64,000 nt of DNA from Lachnospiraceae bacterium NSJ-143. GTDB taxonomy: Bacteria; Bacillota; Clostridia; Lachnospirales; Anaerotignaceae. This document shows, in pieces, positions 28,021 to 37,696 of the stretch. The notes beneath the pieces were generated by a model. The model was not told the origin of the DNA. It ran no database searches and was given only the letters and a program-made list of their open reading frames with translations. Both the position numbers and the translations under genes were made by a program. Every line of letters begins with the position of its first letter. Position 1 is the stretch's first letter. The stretch lies in contig JALIFM010000001.1 of NCBI GenBank assembly GCA_022867625.1, positions 186,001-250,000 on the forward strand, given 5' to 3'.

Positions 28021-29515
28021 TATAGCTCATAATATACCGTTTATAAGCATATTTATCGCTATATTTGCCGGTATTGTGACCCCGCTGATAAGCGACGGCA
28101 GAAAAAGCCGTATTTTCCACCTCTCGGCAGTAGCTGCTGTAGGTATCCTTTCAGCCCTGCTGCTTATACATGTAAACGCGAACCAGGAAAGGTTCACATT
28201 CCTTATGGGGCATTTTCCATCGCCATGGGGAAACGAGCTCAAGGCCGGGCCTATGGAGGCTGTTATGGCTGTGGTTTTTTCAGTTGTTATGTTCCTTACG
28301 GTTACAGGCGGTCAGTATATGATTGAAAAGGATATACTGCCGGAAAAGCAGAACCTGTATTATGTAATGCTTAACCTGCTTTTTGGTTCAATGCTGGCGC
28401 TTATATACACAAACGATATTTTTACAGGGTATGTGTTTATAGAGATTAACACAATCTGTTCCTGTGCCGTAATAATGAGCAAGGATTCGGGAAACGGCAT
28501 ACTGGCGACTATTCGCTACCTTATAATGAGCATACTGGGCTCTGGGCTTATACTGTTTTCAATAGCCATGCTCTATACGGTAACTGGGCATCTGCTTTTT
28601 CCTCAGCTTAAGTCGGGCGTTATGAAGCTTGTAAATACAGGCTACTACAGCTTTCCGCTTATGATAACAGCAGGACTTTTTACACTGGGTATAGCGGTAA
28701 AGAGCGCGCTGTTTCCTTTTCACACAATGCTTCCGGGGGCGTATGATGCTGCAACACCGTCGTCAAGCGGTATACTTTCAGGGCTTGTGCTTAAAAGCTA
28801 CATAATATTCCTTATAAAGGTTTACTACTGTGTCTTTACAATAGAATATTTAAAAGAAATAAAGATAACAAACCTCATATTCTTTCTTGGAGTATGCGGT
28901 ATGATATTCGGTTCTGTAATGGCTCTTAAGGAACGGCGGATACGCCGTGTTCTGGCCTATTCGTCTGTGGCGCAGATTGGGTATATTTATATGGGGCTTG
29001 GCCTTGGAACAAGTGTAGGTGTTACAGCGGCTATGCTCCATGTGGTGGCACACGCAGTAACCAAATCTCTGCTGTTTGTCTGCACCGGAAGGATGAAGGA
29101 TATATCCCTTGCCGGAGAGGCAGACCACTGTCTTAAAGGTATAGGCCATAAGGACAGGATAGCGGGAATTGGCTTTACTGTAGGGGCGCTTTCCATAATC
29201 GGCATACCGCTCTTTGCGGGTTTTGCATCAAAGCTCTATCTTGCCATAGCATCGTTTTACTCTCCGGTAAAAATGGCTGTGGCGCTTATAATGCTTGCGG
29301 TGAGCATGGTTTTAAACGCCATGTATTTTATACCGCCTGTTGTGGATATCTGGCACCCGCTGACAGAAAAGGACGCGAACTCGAAAATAGTGCCATGTGT
29401 TGTTCCCACATTCGCGGCGGCGGTGGTGCTGTTTATAGCTGTTAATTTTCTGGTTGGAACGTGTTATGACAGGATATACGATATATTTGAGGTTGGGGTG
29501 GCTCTAATGCACTGA
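28004..29515 (+). CDS. MrpD/NuoN-like antiporter subunit (first of four)
   Basis: 503 residues, about 14 transmembrane helices, of the ND2/ND4/ND5 family. The conserved acidic residue of TM5 (VFIEINT, Glu147) and the TM7 lysine (AVKSALFPFH, Lys233) of the proton channel are present, as are the broken-helix prolines. GGGGAGG precedes the ATG. First of four consecutive genes of this family in the operon, each retaining the Glu-Lys pair. Confidence 0.88.
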   Translation: MILTHNIAHNIPFISIFIAIFAGIVTPLISDGRKSRIFHLSAVAAVGILSALLLIHVNANQERFTFLMGHFPSPWGNELKAGPMEAVMAVVFSVVMFLTVTGGQYMIEKDILPEKQNLYYVMLNLLFGSMLALIYTNDIFTGYVFIEINTICSCAVIMSKDSGNGILATIRYLIMSILGSGLILFSIAMLYTVTGHLLFPQLKSGVMKLVNTGYYSFPLMITAGLFTLGIAVKSALFPFHTMLPGAYDAATPSSSGILSGLVLKSYIIFLIKVYYCVFTIEYLKEIKITNLIFFLGVCGMIFGSVMALKERRIRRVLAYSSVAQIGYIYMGLGLGTSVGVTAAMLHVVAHAVTKSLLFVCTGRMKDISLAGEADHCLKGIGHKDRIAGIGFTVGALSIIGIPLFAGFASKLYLAIASFYSPVKMAVALIMLAVSMVLNAMYFIPPVVDIWHPLTEKDANSKIVPCVVPTFAAAVVLFIAVNFLVGTCYDRIYDIFEVGVALMH

Positions 29516-29583
29516 CAGTTTTTAATGGTTAAGGGGATATGTTAAAAATAAGGGTTTGTTATTGAGGTATTGGAGGTTAGCTG

Positions 29584-31053
29584 ATGGGAGATTATGTATT
29601 GCTTTTTCCGGTGTTTTTCCCTATACTGTGCGCGCCGTTTATGCCGCTTTTGAAAAAACAGCGCATAAGGGAAGTAATTGTGCTGCTCATACTTTTTGTG
29701 GAGGCCGCCGCCATATTTTATCTGGCTTTTGGCGTGGACAGAAAGGTTGAGGTATGGCGGATAAGCGGGCTTTTGAGCATAACGTTTGCAAATGACGGGC
29801 TAAGCAGGATATTTTCATGCTTTATATCAGCCATATGGTTTCTTGCGGCAATATTTTCAATGGAATATATGAAGCACGAAAATAATATAGAACGGTTTTT
29901 CCTGTTTTATCTGGCAAGCCTTGGGGTGCTTATCGGCATATCGTACGCCGCCAATTTTATGACAATGTACCTGTTCTACGAGTTTATGACACTTATGACT
30001 GTGCCTCTTGTACTGCACGCGGAAACCCACGACGCTATAGCAGCTGGCCTTAAGTACCTTGGCTATTCCATATTTGGGGCGGGCCTTGGCCTTATCGGGT
30101 TTTTCTTCCTGTGCATATACGGCAACACAACGGAGTTTACGGCGGGAGGGGTTTTAAACCCTCTTACAATAGTAGGCCATGAGGGCTTTTTGAGGGTTGT
30201 GTATCTTGGCATGATGATAGGCTTTGGCTGCAAGGCCGGTATGTATCCGCTCCACGCGTGGCTTCCTACAGCGCACCCTGTGGCCCCGGCTCCGGCAAGC
30301 GCTGTGCTTTCGGGAATAATCACCAAGTGCGGAGTGCTGGCCATTATTAGAACCACATATTACCTTTTCGGCGTTGATTTTATAAGCGGCACATGGGTGC
30401 AGTACGTGATACTGGCCCTTGCCATAAGCACAATTTTTATGGGCTCAATGCTGGCCTACAAAGAAAAGCTACTTAAAAAACGCCTTGCATACTCTACTAT
30501 AAGTCAGGTATCGTATGTGCTTTTTGGAGTGTTCCTTATGACTCCGCAGGCGTTCTGCGGTGCGCTTTTGCAGGTAGTGGCACATGCCATAGCAAAAAAT
30601 GCGCTTTTCCTTTCAGCCGGAGCAGTGATATACAAAACCGGCCATACCTATGTAAATGAGCTGAAGGGTATAGGCAAGCAGATGCCGATAGTTATGGCAT
30701 GCTTTACAATAGCCAGCCTTTCACTTGTGGGAATACCGCCTACAGGAGGCTTTATAAGCAAGTGGCATCTTGCTACGGGCGCGCTGGAAAGCCCAGCCGG
30801 GCTTGTGCTGCCTGTTATAGGCATAGCCGTGCTTATTATTTCAGCACTTCTTACGGCCGGATACCTGCTTACCATAGTTGCTGACGCGTATTTTCCCGGA
30901 AAGGACTTTGACTATTCCAAACTGGAGAAAAAGGAGCCTAACGCGTTTATGCTCGTTCCGCTTGTTATACTTTCAGCAGGCGTAGTGGCTGTGGGAATGT
31001 TTCCTTCGGGGCTTATAGAGCTTTTTTCGTCAATCGCTGGTGATATATTCTGA
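29584..31053 (+). CDS. MrpD/NuoM-like antiporter subunit (second of four)
   Basis: 489 residues, about 14 transmembrane helices. TM5 Glu133 (LFYEFMTL) and TM7 Lys217 (GCKAGMYPLHAWLPTAHPVAPAPAS) match the ion-channel residues of NuoM/MrpD. The AHP-A-P-A-P-AS segment is close to hydrogenase-4 and Mbh-type subunits. GGAGG lies 7 nt before the ATG, 68 bp after the previous gene. Confidence 0.88.
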   Translation: MGDYVLLFPVFFPILCAPFMPLLKKQRIREVIVLLILFVEAAAIFYLAFGVDRKVEVWRISGLLSITFANDGLSRIFSCFISAIWFLAAIFSMEYMKHENNIERFFLFYLASLGVLIGISYAANFMTMYLFYEFMTLMTVPLVLHAETHDAIAAGLKYLGYSIFGAGLGLIGFFFLCIYGNTTEFTAGGVLNPLTIVGHEGFLRVVYLGMMIGFGCKAGMYPLHAWLPTAHPVAPAPASAVLSGIITKCGVLAIIRTTYYLFGVDFISGTWVQYVILALAISTIFMGSMLAYKEKLLKKRLAYSTISQVSYVLFGVFLMTPQAFCGALLQVVAHAIAKNALFLSAGAVIYKTGHTYVNELKGIGKQMPIVMACFTIASLSLVGIPPTGGFISKWHLATGALESPAGLVLPVIGIAVLIISALLTAGYLLTIVADAYFPGKDFDYSKLEKKEPNAFMLVPLVILSAGVVAVGMFPSGLIELFSSIAGDIF

Positions 31054-31098
31054 CGGGTATTTGCGTGAACAAATGGCCGTTTCTCCGGAGGTCTTATA

Positions 31099-32589
31099 AT
31101 GAATTCTTATATAACTATACTGCCGGTTGTCTTTCCGATTATAAGCTGTTTTCTTATTCTGGCGGCGCCTTTCAGAGACAGAAACAAAATGCGCATTATG
31201 ACAATATCGCTTGTAGTGCTCAACACAGCCGCGGCGCTTACCGCTATTTACTGTTATCCTGATACATATGTGAATGTATTCAGGTTTTCTGACAGCCTCC
31301 ATATAGCGTTTAAGATTGATGGCCTGTCAAAGGTATTCGGCACAATGGTTTCGCTCCTGTGGCCGGCTACAACGATTTATGCCTTTGAGTACATGAGCCA
31401 TGAAAAGGATGAGCAGAGGTTTTTTACATTCTTTGTTATGTCGTTTGGCGTAACACTGGGTGTGGCATTTGCCGCAAACATGCTTACTATGTACCTGTTT
31501 TATGAGCTGCTCACACTGGCAACCATACCTCTTGTAATACACGAGATGGACGCCAAGGCGTTTCATGCCGGCAAAATGTACATAATATTTATGATGAGCG
31601 GTGCCGCTTTGGCTTTTATAGGCCTTGTAATTATTATCTGCTACAGCAACGGCACAATAAACGGCTCTGACTTTTATATGGGCGGAACATTAAACTATAT
31701 GTCTGTGCGGGGAAATGAAAACATACTGAGGCTGGTATATATAATGGCGTTTTTCGGCTTTGGCGTAAAGGCAGCTGTTTTTCCGCTCTTTATGTGGCTT
31801 CCCACAGCGTCGGTTGCCCCAACGCCTGTTACAGCACTGCTTCACGCTGTGGCCGTAGTTAAGGCAGGGGCCTTTGCCATTATAAGGCTTACATATTTTT
31901 CGTTTGGGGCGTTTCTTCTGCGTGGAACATGGGCACAATATCTGGTGATGGCAACGGCCCTTATCACTATACTCATAGGTTCTACAATGGCTCTTAAAAC
32001 GTCGCATATAAAAAGGCGGCTTGCGTATTCGACCATAAGCAACCTTTCGTACATAATATTCAGTGTTTCGCTTATGACACAGGCGGGCCTTGCAAGCGGC
32101 CTTCTGCACATGGTATACCACGCTGTAATTAAAATAACGCTGTTTTTCTGCACAGGCGCCATACTTGTACAGACAAAACGCGAGTATGTGCGGGAAATAG
32201 AGGGCATAGGCACCAAAATGCCGGTTATATTCGCCTGCTTTACTGTTTGCGGAATTGGCCTTGTAGGCGTTCCTCCGTTTGCCGGTTTCCACAGCAAATG
32301 GAATATAGCTGTAGCCGCTGTGCAGGCAAGAAATCCTCTGGCCTATGCCGGTATTTATGTGCTTATTATCTCTGCTCTCCTTACGGCGCTTTATATTTTT
32401 ACAATACTTATAGCGGCGTATTTTCCAAAAGGCGAGGCTATAAAGGGCAGAGATGATTCGGGAGTACATGACCCGGGGCTGCTTATGAAGGTTTCGATAA
32501 TATGCCTTACAATAGCCTCTGTGGTTTTGGGATTTTTCCCGACACCGCTTTTGTATATATTCGATGTAATAGCGTCAGGGCTTGTTTAG
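31099..32589 (+). CDS. MrpD/NuoM-like antiporter subunit (third of four)
   Basis: 496 residues, about 14 transmembrane helices. TM5 Glu136 (LFYELLTL) and TM7 Lys224 (GVKAAVFPLFMWLPTA) are kept, but the usual His after the PL dipeptide of TM7 is Phe (PLFMWLP). The later motif reads SVAPTPVTALLHAVAVVKAG. GGAGG before the ATG. Antisense open frames of more than 250 codons here are shadows. Confidence 0.87.
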   Translation: MNSYITILPVVFPIISCFLILAAPFRDRNKMRIMTISLVVLNTAAALTAIYCYPDTYVNVFRFSDSLHIAFKIDGLSKVFGTMVSLLWPATTIYAFEYMSHEKDEQRFFTFFVMSFGVTLGVAFAANMLTMYLFYELLTLATIPLVIHEMDAKAFHAGKMYIIFMMSGAALAFIGLVIIICYSNGTINGSDFYMGGTLNYMSVRGNENILRLVYIMAFFGFGVKAAVFPLFMWLPTASVAPTPVTALLHAVAVVKAGAFAIIRLTYFSFGAFLLRGTWAQYLVMATALITILIGSTMALKTSHIKRRLAYSTISNLSYIIFSVSLMTQAGLASGLLHMVYHAVIKITLFFCTGAILVQTKREYVREIEGIGTKMPVIFACFTVCGIGLVGVPPFAGFHSKWNIAVAAVQARNPLAYAGIYVLIISALLTALYIFTILIAAYFPKGEAIKGRDDSGVHDPGLLMKVSIICLTIASVVLGFFPTPLLYIFDVIASGLV

Positions 32590-32607
32590 CCCGGGAAGGT
32601 GATTGGA

Positions 32608-34902
32608 TTGGAAAACAATATAATACCTGCGTTTCTGGTGGCTTTCCCTATGCTTGGCGCGGTGATATGCTATATTATCGGCAGAAAAAACAAAACCGCC
32701 AGAAACTGTACAGCCTGCTTTATTACAGTGCTGGAGTTTGCAGCCGCGGTCTTTATATGCACTGAAGGCGCTGTGTTCAGAGCAGAGAGCCTTTTTGGCC
32801 TTGGCCTTGAGTTTCGCTCAGGTGGGCTCAGGGGAATACTTATAGTTATAGCGGCTTTTGTGTGGCTTATGACAACTCTGTTTTCAAATGAATATTTTAA
32901 AAGCTACAGAAACCGCAACAGGTACTATTTTTTTATGCTCCTGACTCTTGGGGCAACTATGGGCGTATTCATGTCGGCGGATTTTTACACAACGCTCATA
33001 TTTTTTGAGATTATGAGTTTTACATCATGGGTACTTGTAATGCACGATGAAACCGCCGATGCGGTATACGCCGGCATGACATACCTTACAGTGGCCATTA
33101 TAGGCGGGCTTATTACCCTTGTGGGTATGTTTTTCCTCTATCACAGTGCCGGAACGCTTAATTTTGAGGAGCTTTCAAGGTTTATGGCTTCTGTGCCTGA
33201 CAGGAAAGAATACTATATTTACGGTATTATGGTGCTTGTAGGCTTTGGCGCAAAGGCCGGAGCGTTCCCGCTCCATATATGGCTTCCGCAGGCGCATCCG
33301 GTAGCTCCGGCTCCGGCCAGCGCCATACTGAGCTGTGTACTGACAAAAACCGGTATATTTGGCGTCCTTGCTTTAAGCACACAGGTGTTTTTTTACGATG
33401 CCAACTGGGGAATGCTAATACTGGCTATAGGCACAATAACTATGCTTCTGGGCGCTGTTCTGGCTGTGTTTTCAATTAACCTCAAGCGTACCCTTGCCTG
33501 CTCATCTCTCAGCCAGATAGGCTTTATACTTGTTGGCATAGGCATGCAGGGGCTTCTGGGTGAGCATAACAGCATAGCATCTGGAGGCACAATACTTCAT
33601 ATTGTTAACCACTCGGTTATAAAAATGACGCTTTTCCTCTGTGCCGGTGCGGTTTATATGAATCTGCACGAGTTGAACCTCAACAAGATACGCGGCTGGG
33701 GCAGGGATAAACCGCTTTTGAAGGTTATTTTCCTCTGGGGGCTATTGGGCATTGGCGGAATACCACTGTGGGGAGGCTATATAAGCAAAACACTGCTGCA
33801 CGAAAGTATAGTGGAATATATAGCGCACCTTACTCAATACGGTCACCCAACGGTCCTGTTTAATATGATAGAGTGGGTTTTCCTCATATCCGGCGGCCTT
33901 ACACTGGCTTATATGACAAAGCTTTTTGTGGCTGTGTTTGTTGAGAAAAATCCGTACGGCGAAGTCAAAAGCCATAATGCCGGACCGTATATGGATAACC
34001 TTTCTGCCGCTGTTCTTATAGTATGCGCAGTGCTTATATCTGTTTTCGGCCTTATGCCGCATGCGGTTATGGACAATATAGCGTATGCCGCCAGGGGCTT
34101 TATGAACAGCCCTCAGCCGGAGCATGCGGTTCACTATTTTGCCGCTGTAAACCTTAAAGGCGCCGTTATTTCTGTTGCGATAGGTGCATTTGTATATTTT
34201 GTGATAATAAGGGGCTTTCTTATGGTTTCTGACGAGGCCGGAAGCCGGGTATACATTGACGCATGGCCGGAGTGGGCCAACCTTGAAAAGCGTGTATACA
34301 GACCGCTCATACTCAATGTTCTTCCGTCAATAGGCAAAAAGGCCGCCTCGGCTATGAATGCGACTGTTCAGGTTGACAGGGAGCGTATTGGCCGTATTAC
34401 AGACAGAGGCAAAAAGGCAGTTTCAGCTGTAGATGTGTCGGTTTATGTAGATGAATGGCCAAAGTGGCTCAATATAGAAAAAATTGTTTATCGTCCTGTA
34501 CTGCTTAAGATTCTTCCGGTATTGGGCGGCTGGGCTGCCGCTGTAATGAATCTTTCATTTGAGGAAGTATTTAAGCTTTTGAGCCGGTTTGCCTTCAGGG
34601 CGGTTGAGATTTTCAGCGGGCTTATTGAAAACATTCTGCTTGCCCTGCTTGTTGGAAGCGTAATAGCCATAAGGTTCTTTAAGAGTATTTTTGATTATGC
34701 CATGCAGCTTGTTCTGTATTTCTTCTTCAATTATGAGGATATATCCTATGACGGAAAGCGTCAGTTCAGAAAGGACGCCTATTTTTCAAGGTTTTCTGTA
34801 GATAAGCATGGCGAGGAGCAGGGTGCGAGGGAAAACCTGTCAATATCGCTTATGCTCTTTGGTGTTGGTGTGGTTCTGGCACTGATTTATCTTATAATAT
34901 GA
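32608..34902 (+). CDS. NuoL/MrpA-like antiporter subunit with extended, internally duplicated C-terminus
   Basis: About 764 residues. I use the TTG at 32608, 8 nt after GGGAAGG, rather than the GTG at 32599, which overlaps that RBS. N-terminal about 500 residues: ND5-like channel with TM5 Glu134 (IFFEIMSF) and TM7 Lys216 (AKAGAFPLHIWLPQAHP). The C-terminal extension (about 530-764) carries two copies of a roughly 38-residue unit (about 549-586 and 613-650) with shared D-x-WP-x-W-x-N-x-EK and VYRP, then two more helices. It may act like the NuoL lateral helix that braces the other antiporter subunits. Last gene of the operon. Confidence 0.86.
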   Translation: MENNIIPAFLVAFPMLGAVICYIIGRKNKTARNCTACFITVLEFAAAVFICTEGAVFRAESLFGLGLEFRSGGLRGILIVIAAFVWLMTTLFSNEYFKSYRNRNRYYFFMLLTLGATMGVFMSADFYTTLIFFEIMSFTSWVLVMHDETADAVYAGMTYLTVAIIGGLITLVGMFFLYHSAGTLNFEELSRFMASVPDRKEYYIYGIMVLVGFGAKAGAFPLHIWLPQAHPVAPAPASAILSCVLTKTGIFGVLALSTQVFFYDANWGMLILAIGTITMLLGAVLAVFSINLKRTLACSSLSQIGFILVGIGMQGLLGEHNSIASGGTILHIVNHSVIKMTLFLCAGAVYMNLHELNLNKIRGWGRDKPLLKVIFLWGLLGIGGIPLWGGYISKTLLHESIVEYIAHLTQYGHPTVLFNMIEWVFLISGGLTLAYMTKLFVAVFVEKNPYGEVKSHNAGPYMDNLSAAVLIVCAVLISVFGLMPHAVMDNIAYAARGFMNSPQPEHAVHYFAAVNLKGAVISVAIGAFVYFVIIRGFLMVSDEAGSRVYIDAWPEWANLEKRVYRPLILNVLPSIGKKAASAMNATVQVDRERIGRITDRGKKAVSAVDVSVYVDEWPKWLNIEKIVYRPVLLKILPVLGGWAAAVMNLSFEEVFKLLSRFAFRAVEIFSGLIENILLALLVGSVIAIRFFKSIFDYAMQLVLYFFFNYEDISYDGKRQFRKDAYFSRFSVDKHGEEQGARENLSISLMLFGVGVVLALIYLII

Positions 34903-34908
34903 ATAAAA

Positions 34909-34944
34909 ACCGTATGCCTTTTTTGCCGGCGTACGGTCTTTTTA
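34909..34944 (+). terminator. terminator of the Mrp-type operon
   Basis: ACCGTA/TACGGT stem with an inner GCC/GGC pair and a T-rich tail, just after the stop at 34902. Confidence 0.75.
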
Positions 34945-35113
34945 TTTTGCCTGAGGTTATTAGGGACAAAACAGGAAATAATAAGCGACAGACGGACAGC
35001 TTTACAAAAAATTAACTTTTGCCACTGCCGTACATGTTTGCTTTAGTTGTAAAAAAGTGGTAAAATGTCTGCTAATCAGAAAAAGGCGGTTATATGCATA
35101 AGGAATGGTGTAT

Positions 35114-37528
35114 ATGGAAAAAAACAGCGATATAAATTTAAGCGCAGCAGATGTGAAAGAGCCTGAGTCTTTTTCACCTTCGCCTGATACGGGACTTACA
35201 GGGGAGCAGGTTGAATCAAGGATTTCACAGGGCCTCACTAATTTTACTGGCGATATGTCGTCAAAGACTGTAAAGGATATAGTGAGAGAAAACTGCCTGA
35301 CATATTTTAATATGATATTCGCTGTGCTCACAGTGCTTGTTGTTATTTCGGGCAAATTTAATGACCTGATGTTTTTGCCTGTCATAGTAGCCAATACATG
35401 TATAGGCATATTTCAGGAGATACATTCAAAAAAGGTGCTTGATAACCTTAAAGTAATAAGCGCCGCAAAGGTAAGCGTGGTGCGTAACGGTAAAACTGAA
35501 AAAATACCTGTGGACGCTCTTGTGCTCAATGATATAGCAGAGTTTTCAGCGGGAAATCAGGTATGCGCCGACTGTATAGTAAAAAGCGGAGAGGTTTCTG
35601 TAAACGAATCTCTTATAACGGGCGAGTCGGACGAGGTTGTCAAAAGGGAGGGGGATACTCTCCTGTCGGGAAGCTATATTGTAACTGGCAGGTGCAGGGC
35701 GCTGTCACAGCAGGTAGGCTCACAGTCATATGCTGCAAAGCTCACCCTTGAGGCGAAAAAAATAAACAACAAAGAGCAGTCGCAGATGATTCGCTCTATG
35801 AACAGGCTTCTTGTTTTTCTGGGTATAGCCATTATACCTATAGGCATAATACTTTTTTTCCAGCAGTTCTGGGTAAAAGGCTACGGTTTCAGCGAAAGCG
35901 TTTCTTCCACAGTTGCTGCCGTTGTAGGCATGATTCCGGAGGGAATGTACCTTCTTACAAGCGTTGCTCTGGCAGTGAGCGCTGCAAGGCTTGCGTCAAA
36001 AAAGGTACTGCTGCACGATATGAAGTGCATTGAAACGCTGGCGAGGGTGAATGTATTATGCCTTGATAAGACGGGCACTATCACAATGCCGCAGATGGAA
36101 GTGGACGGTATTATAGTACCGGGTGCAAGCGGCAGCAGGGCTGATATAGAGGATAAGCTTGCGGGATTTATAAATTCGCAGGATACATTGAATGAAACGT
36201 CTGAGGCGATAAAGCGGTATTTAGGCGGCAAAAAAACAAAAATTGACGGAAAGAGCGTACCTTTCTCATCGGCTTATAAATACAGCGCTCTTAATATATC
36301 AGACGGTACAGCGTATGTTCTGGGTGCTCCGGAATTTCTTATGGCGGATACCGCGACAGAATATATGGCGGAAACTGAAAGGCTGAGCGCCAATGGCAAA
36401 AGGGTTCTGCTTTTTGGTACGGTCCGCGGGCATGTTTCCGGTGAGAAGATTGACTCTGTTGAGCCGCTCTGCCTTGTAGCGGTGTCAAACCCTATAAGAA
36501 AGGAGGCTGAGGATACATTCAAATATTTTGCTGAGCAGGGGGTTGATATAAAAGTTATATCCGGAGACAACCCTGTAACAGTTTCAGCTGTGGCTTCAGC
36601 TGCCGGTATTTCAAATTCAGACAAATATGTGGATGTATCAGGACTTGACGAGCAGGAACTGAAAGAATGTGTGCTGGACTATACAGTTTTTGGCCGTGTG
36701 GCCCCAAAGCAGAAAAGGGTGCTTGTAAACGCGCTCAAGGACAGGGGTATGACAGTTGCCATGACCGGTGACGGCGTTAATGACGTGCTGGCTCTTAAGG
36801 ATTCGGACTGTTCCATAGCCATGGCCTCCGGCAGTGACGCCGCAGCACAAGCGGCTCAGATTGTGCTGCTTGATTCGGATTTTTCAAAGCTGCCTTCTGT
36901 AGTGGCGGAGGGGCGGCGTGTTGTAAATAATATTGAGCGTTCATCAAGCCTTTTTATTGTAAAGAATATATTCTCGTTTCTGCTGAGCGTAAGCACAATA
37001 ATACTGCTTTTGGATTATCCGCTCAAAGCATCGCAGATATCGCTCATAAGCATGTTTACAATAGGCATACCGGCGTTTCTGCTGGCCCTTGAGAATAATT
37101 TTGATATTATAAAGGGCGGATTTATGAGAAATGTGCTCTATAAGGCGCTGCCGGGAGGGCTTACCGATTTCTCAGTTGTACTGGCTTTTGTCATATACAG
37201 TCAGGTTTTCAGCCTTCAGCCGGAGGATGTATCGGTTGTAAGCACATTGCTTTTGGCTATGGTTGGCTTTTTAATTCTATATAAGATAAGTCAGCCGCTC
37301 AATAAGATAAGGGCTGGCGTATTGGCGGCTATGATTGTACTGTTTGTGCTGTGTGTAATATTTATGAACAATATATTTGAGATACAGTCAATTTCTCTCA
37401 GAACTACAATGCTTCTGTGCATATTTACTATTGCTACAGAATCGGTATTCAGGCATTTGACAAAGCTGTTTGAGCTGTTTGGAGAGATATCAGGAAAGAT
37501 AAAAGACAGGAAGAGAAAAAATATGTGA
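35114..37528 (+). CDS. P-type cation-transporting ATPase (CtpE-like)
   Basis: 804 residues. I choose the ATG at 35114, 9 nt after AGGA; the ATG at 35105 abuts that RBS. TGES-type actuator motif (LITGESDEV), the M4 segment IPEGM, the phosphorylation site CLDKTGT (Asp318), and the hinge MTGDGVNDVLALKDSDCS place it among P-type ATPases. The IPEGM motif and the AMASGSDAAAQAAQIVLLDSD region resemble CtpE/CaxP-type calcium or cation pumps rather than heavy-metal CPx pumps. No metal-binding N-terminal domain. The ion is therefore probably Ca2+ or another hard cation, by inference. Single gene with its own terminator. Confidence 0.85.
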   Translation: MEKNSDINLSAADVKEPESFSPSPDTGLTGEQVESRISQGLTNFTGDMSSKTVKDIVRENCLTYFNMIFAVLTVLVVISGKFNDLMFLPVIVANTCIGIFQEIHSKKVLDNLKVISAAKVSVVRNGKTEKIPVDALVLNDIAEFSAGNQVCADCIVKSGEVSVNESLITGESDEVVKREGDTLLSGSYIVTGRCRALSQQVGSQSYAAKLTLEAKKINNKEQSQMIRSMNRLLVFLGIAIIPIGIILFFQQFWVKGYGFSESVSSTVAAVVGMIPEGMYLLTSVALAVSAARLASKKVLLHDMKCIETLARVNVLCLDKTGTITMPQMEVDGIIVPGASGSRADIEDKLAGFINSQDTLNETSEAIKRYLGGKKTKIDGKSVPFSSAYKYSALNISDGTAYVLGAPEFLMADTATEYMAETERLSANGKRVLLFGTVRGHVSGEKIDSVEPLCLVAVSNPIRKEAEDTFKYFAEQGVDIKVISGDNPVTVSAVASAAGISNSDKYVDVSGLDEQELKECVLDYTVFGRVAPKQKRVLVNALKDRGMTVAMTGDGVNDVLALKDSDCSIAMASGSDAAAQAAQIVLLDSDFSKLPSVVAEGRRVVNNIERSSSLFIVKNIFSFLLSVSTIILLLDYPLKASQISLISMFTIGIPAFLLALENNFDIIKGGFMRNVLYKALPGGLTDFSVVLAFVIYSQVFSLQPEDVSVVSTLLLAMVGFLILYKISQPLNKIRAGVLAAMIVLFVLCVIFMNNIFEIQSISLRTTMLLCIFTIATESVFRHLTKLFELFGEISGKIKDRKRKNM

Positions 37529-37537
37529 TATAAAAAA

Positions 37538-37568
37538 GAAAGCCGTATATATGCGGCTTTCTTTTTTT
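37538..37568 (+). terminator. intrinsic terminator
   Basis: GAAAGCCG/CGGCTTTC stem followed by T7, after the P-type ATPase gene. Confidence 0.85.
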
Positions 37569-37696
37569 CCGGATTGGTCCGGAATTGATTTGTAAAATGT
37601 GCTTTTATAATAAAGCCGGTCTTTTATTAAGGGCTGTGTTTAAGGAGAGGCCCTGAAACACACTTAGGAGGTAAAATCGCCGACTTATATTATGCT

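Noticed and set aside
31690-32469. A 259-codon minus-strand open frame.
   Set aside because: Antisense to the third antiporter-like gene; its Cys/Arg/Tyr-rich composition is unlike a real protein and it has no RBS.
25330-34902. Membrane-bound hydrogenase or complex I operon.
   Set aside because: No large or small hydrogenase subunit, no NuoB/C/D/I-like or ferredoxin-like gene is present; only membrane-arm subunits are seen.
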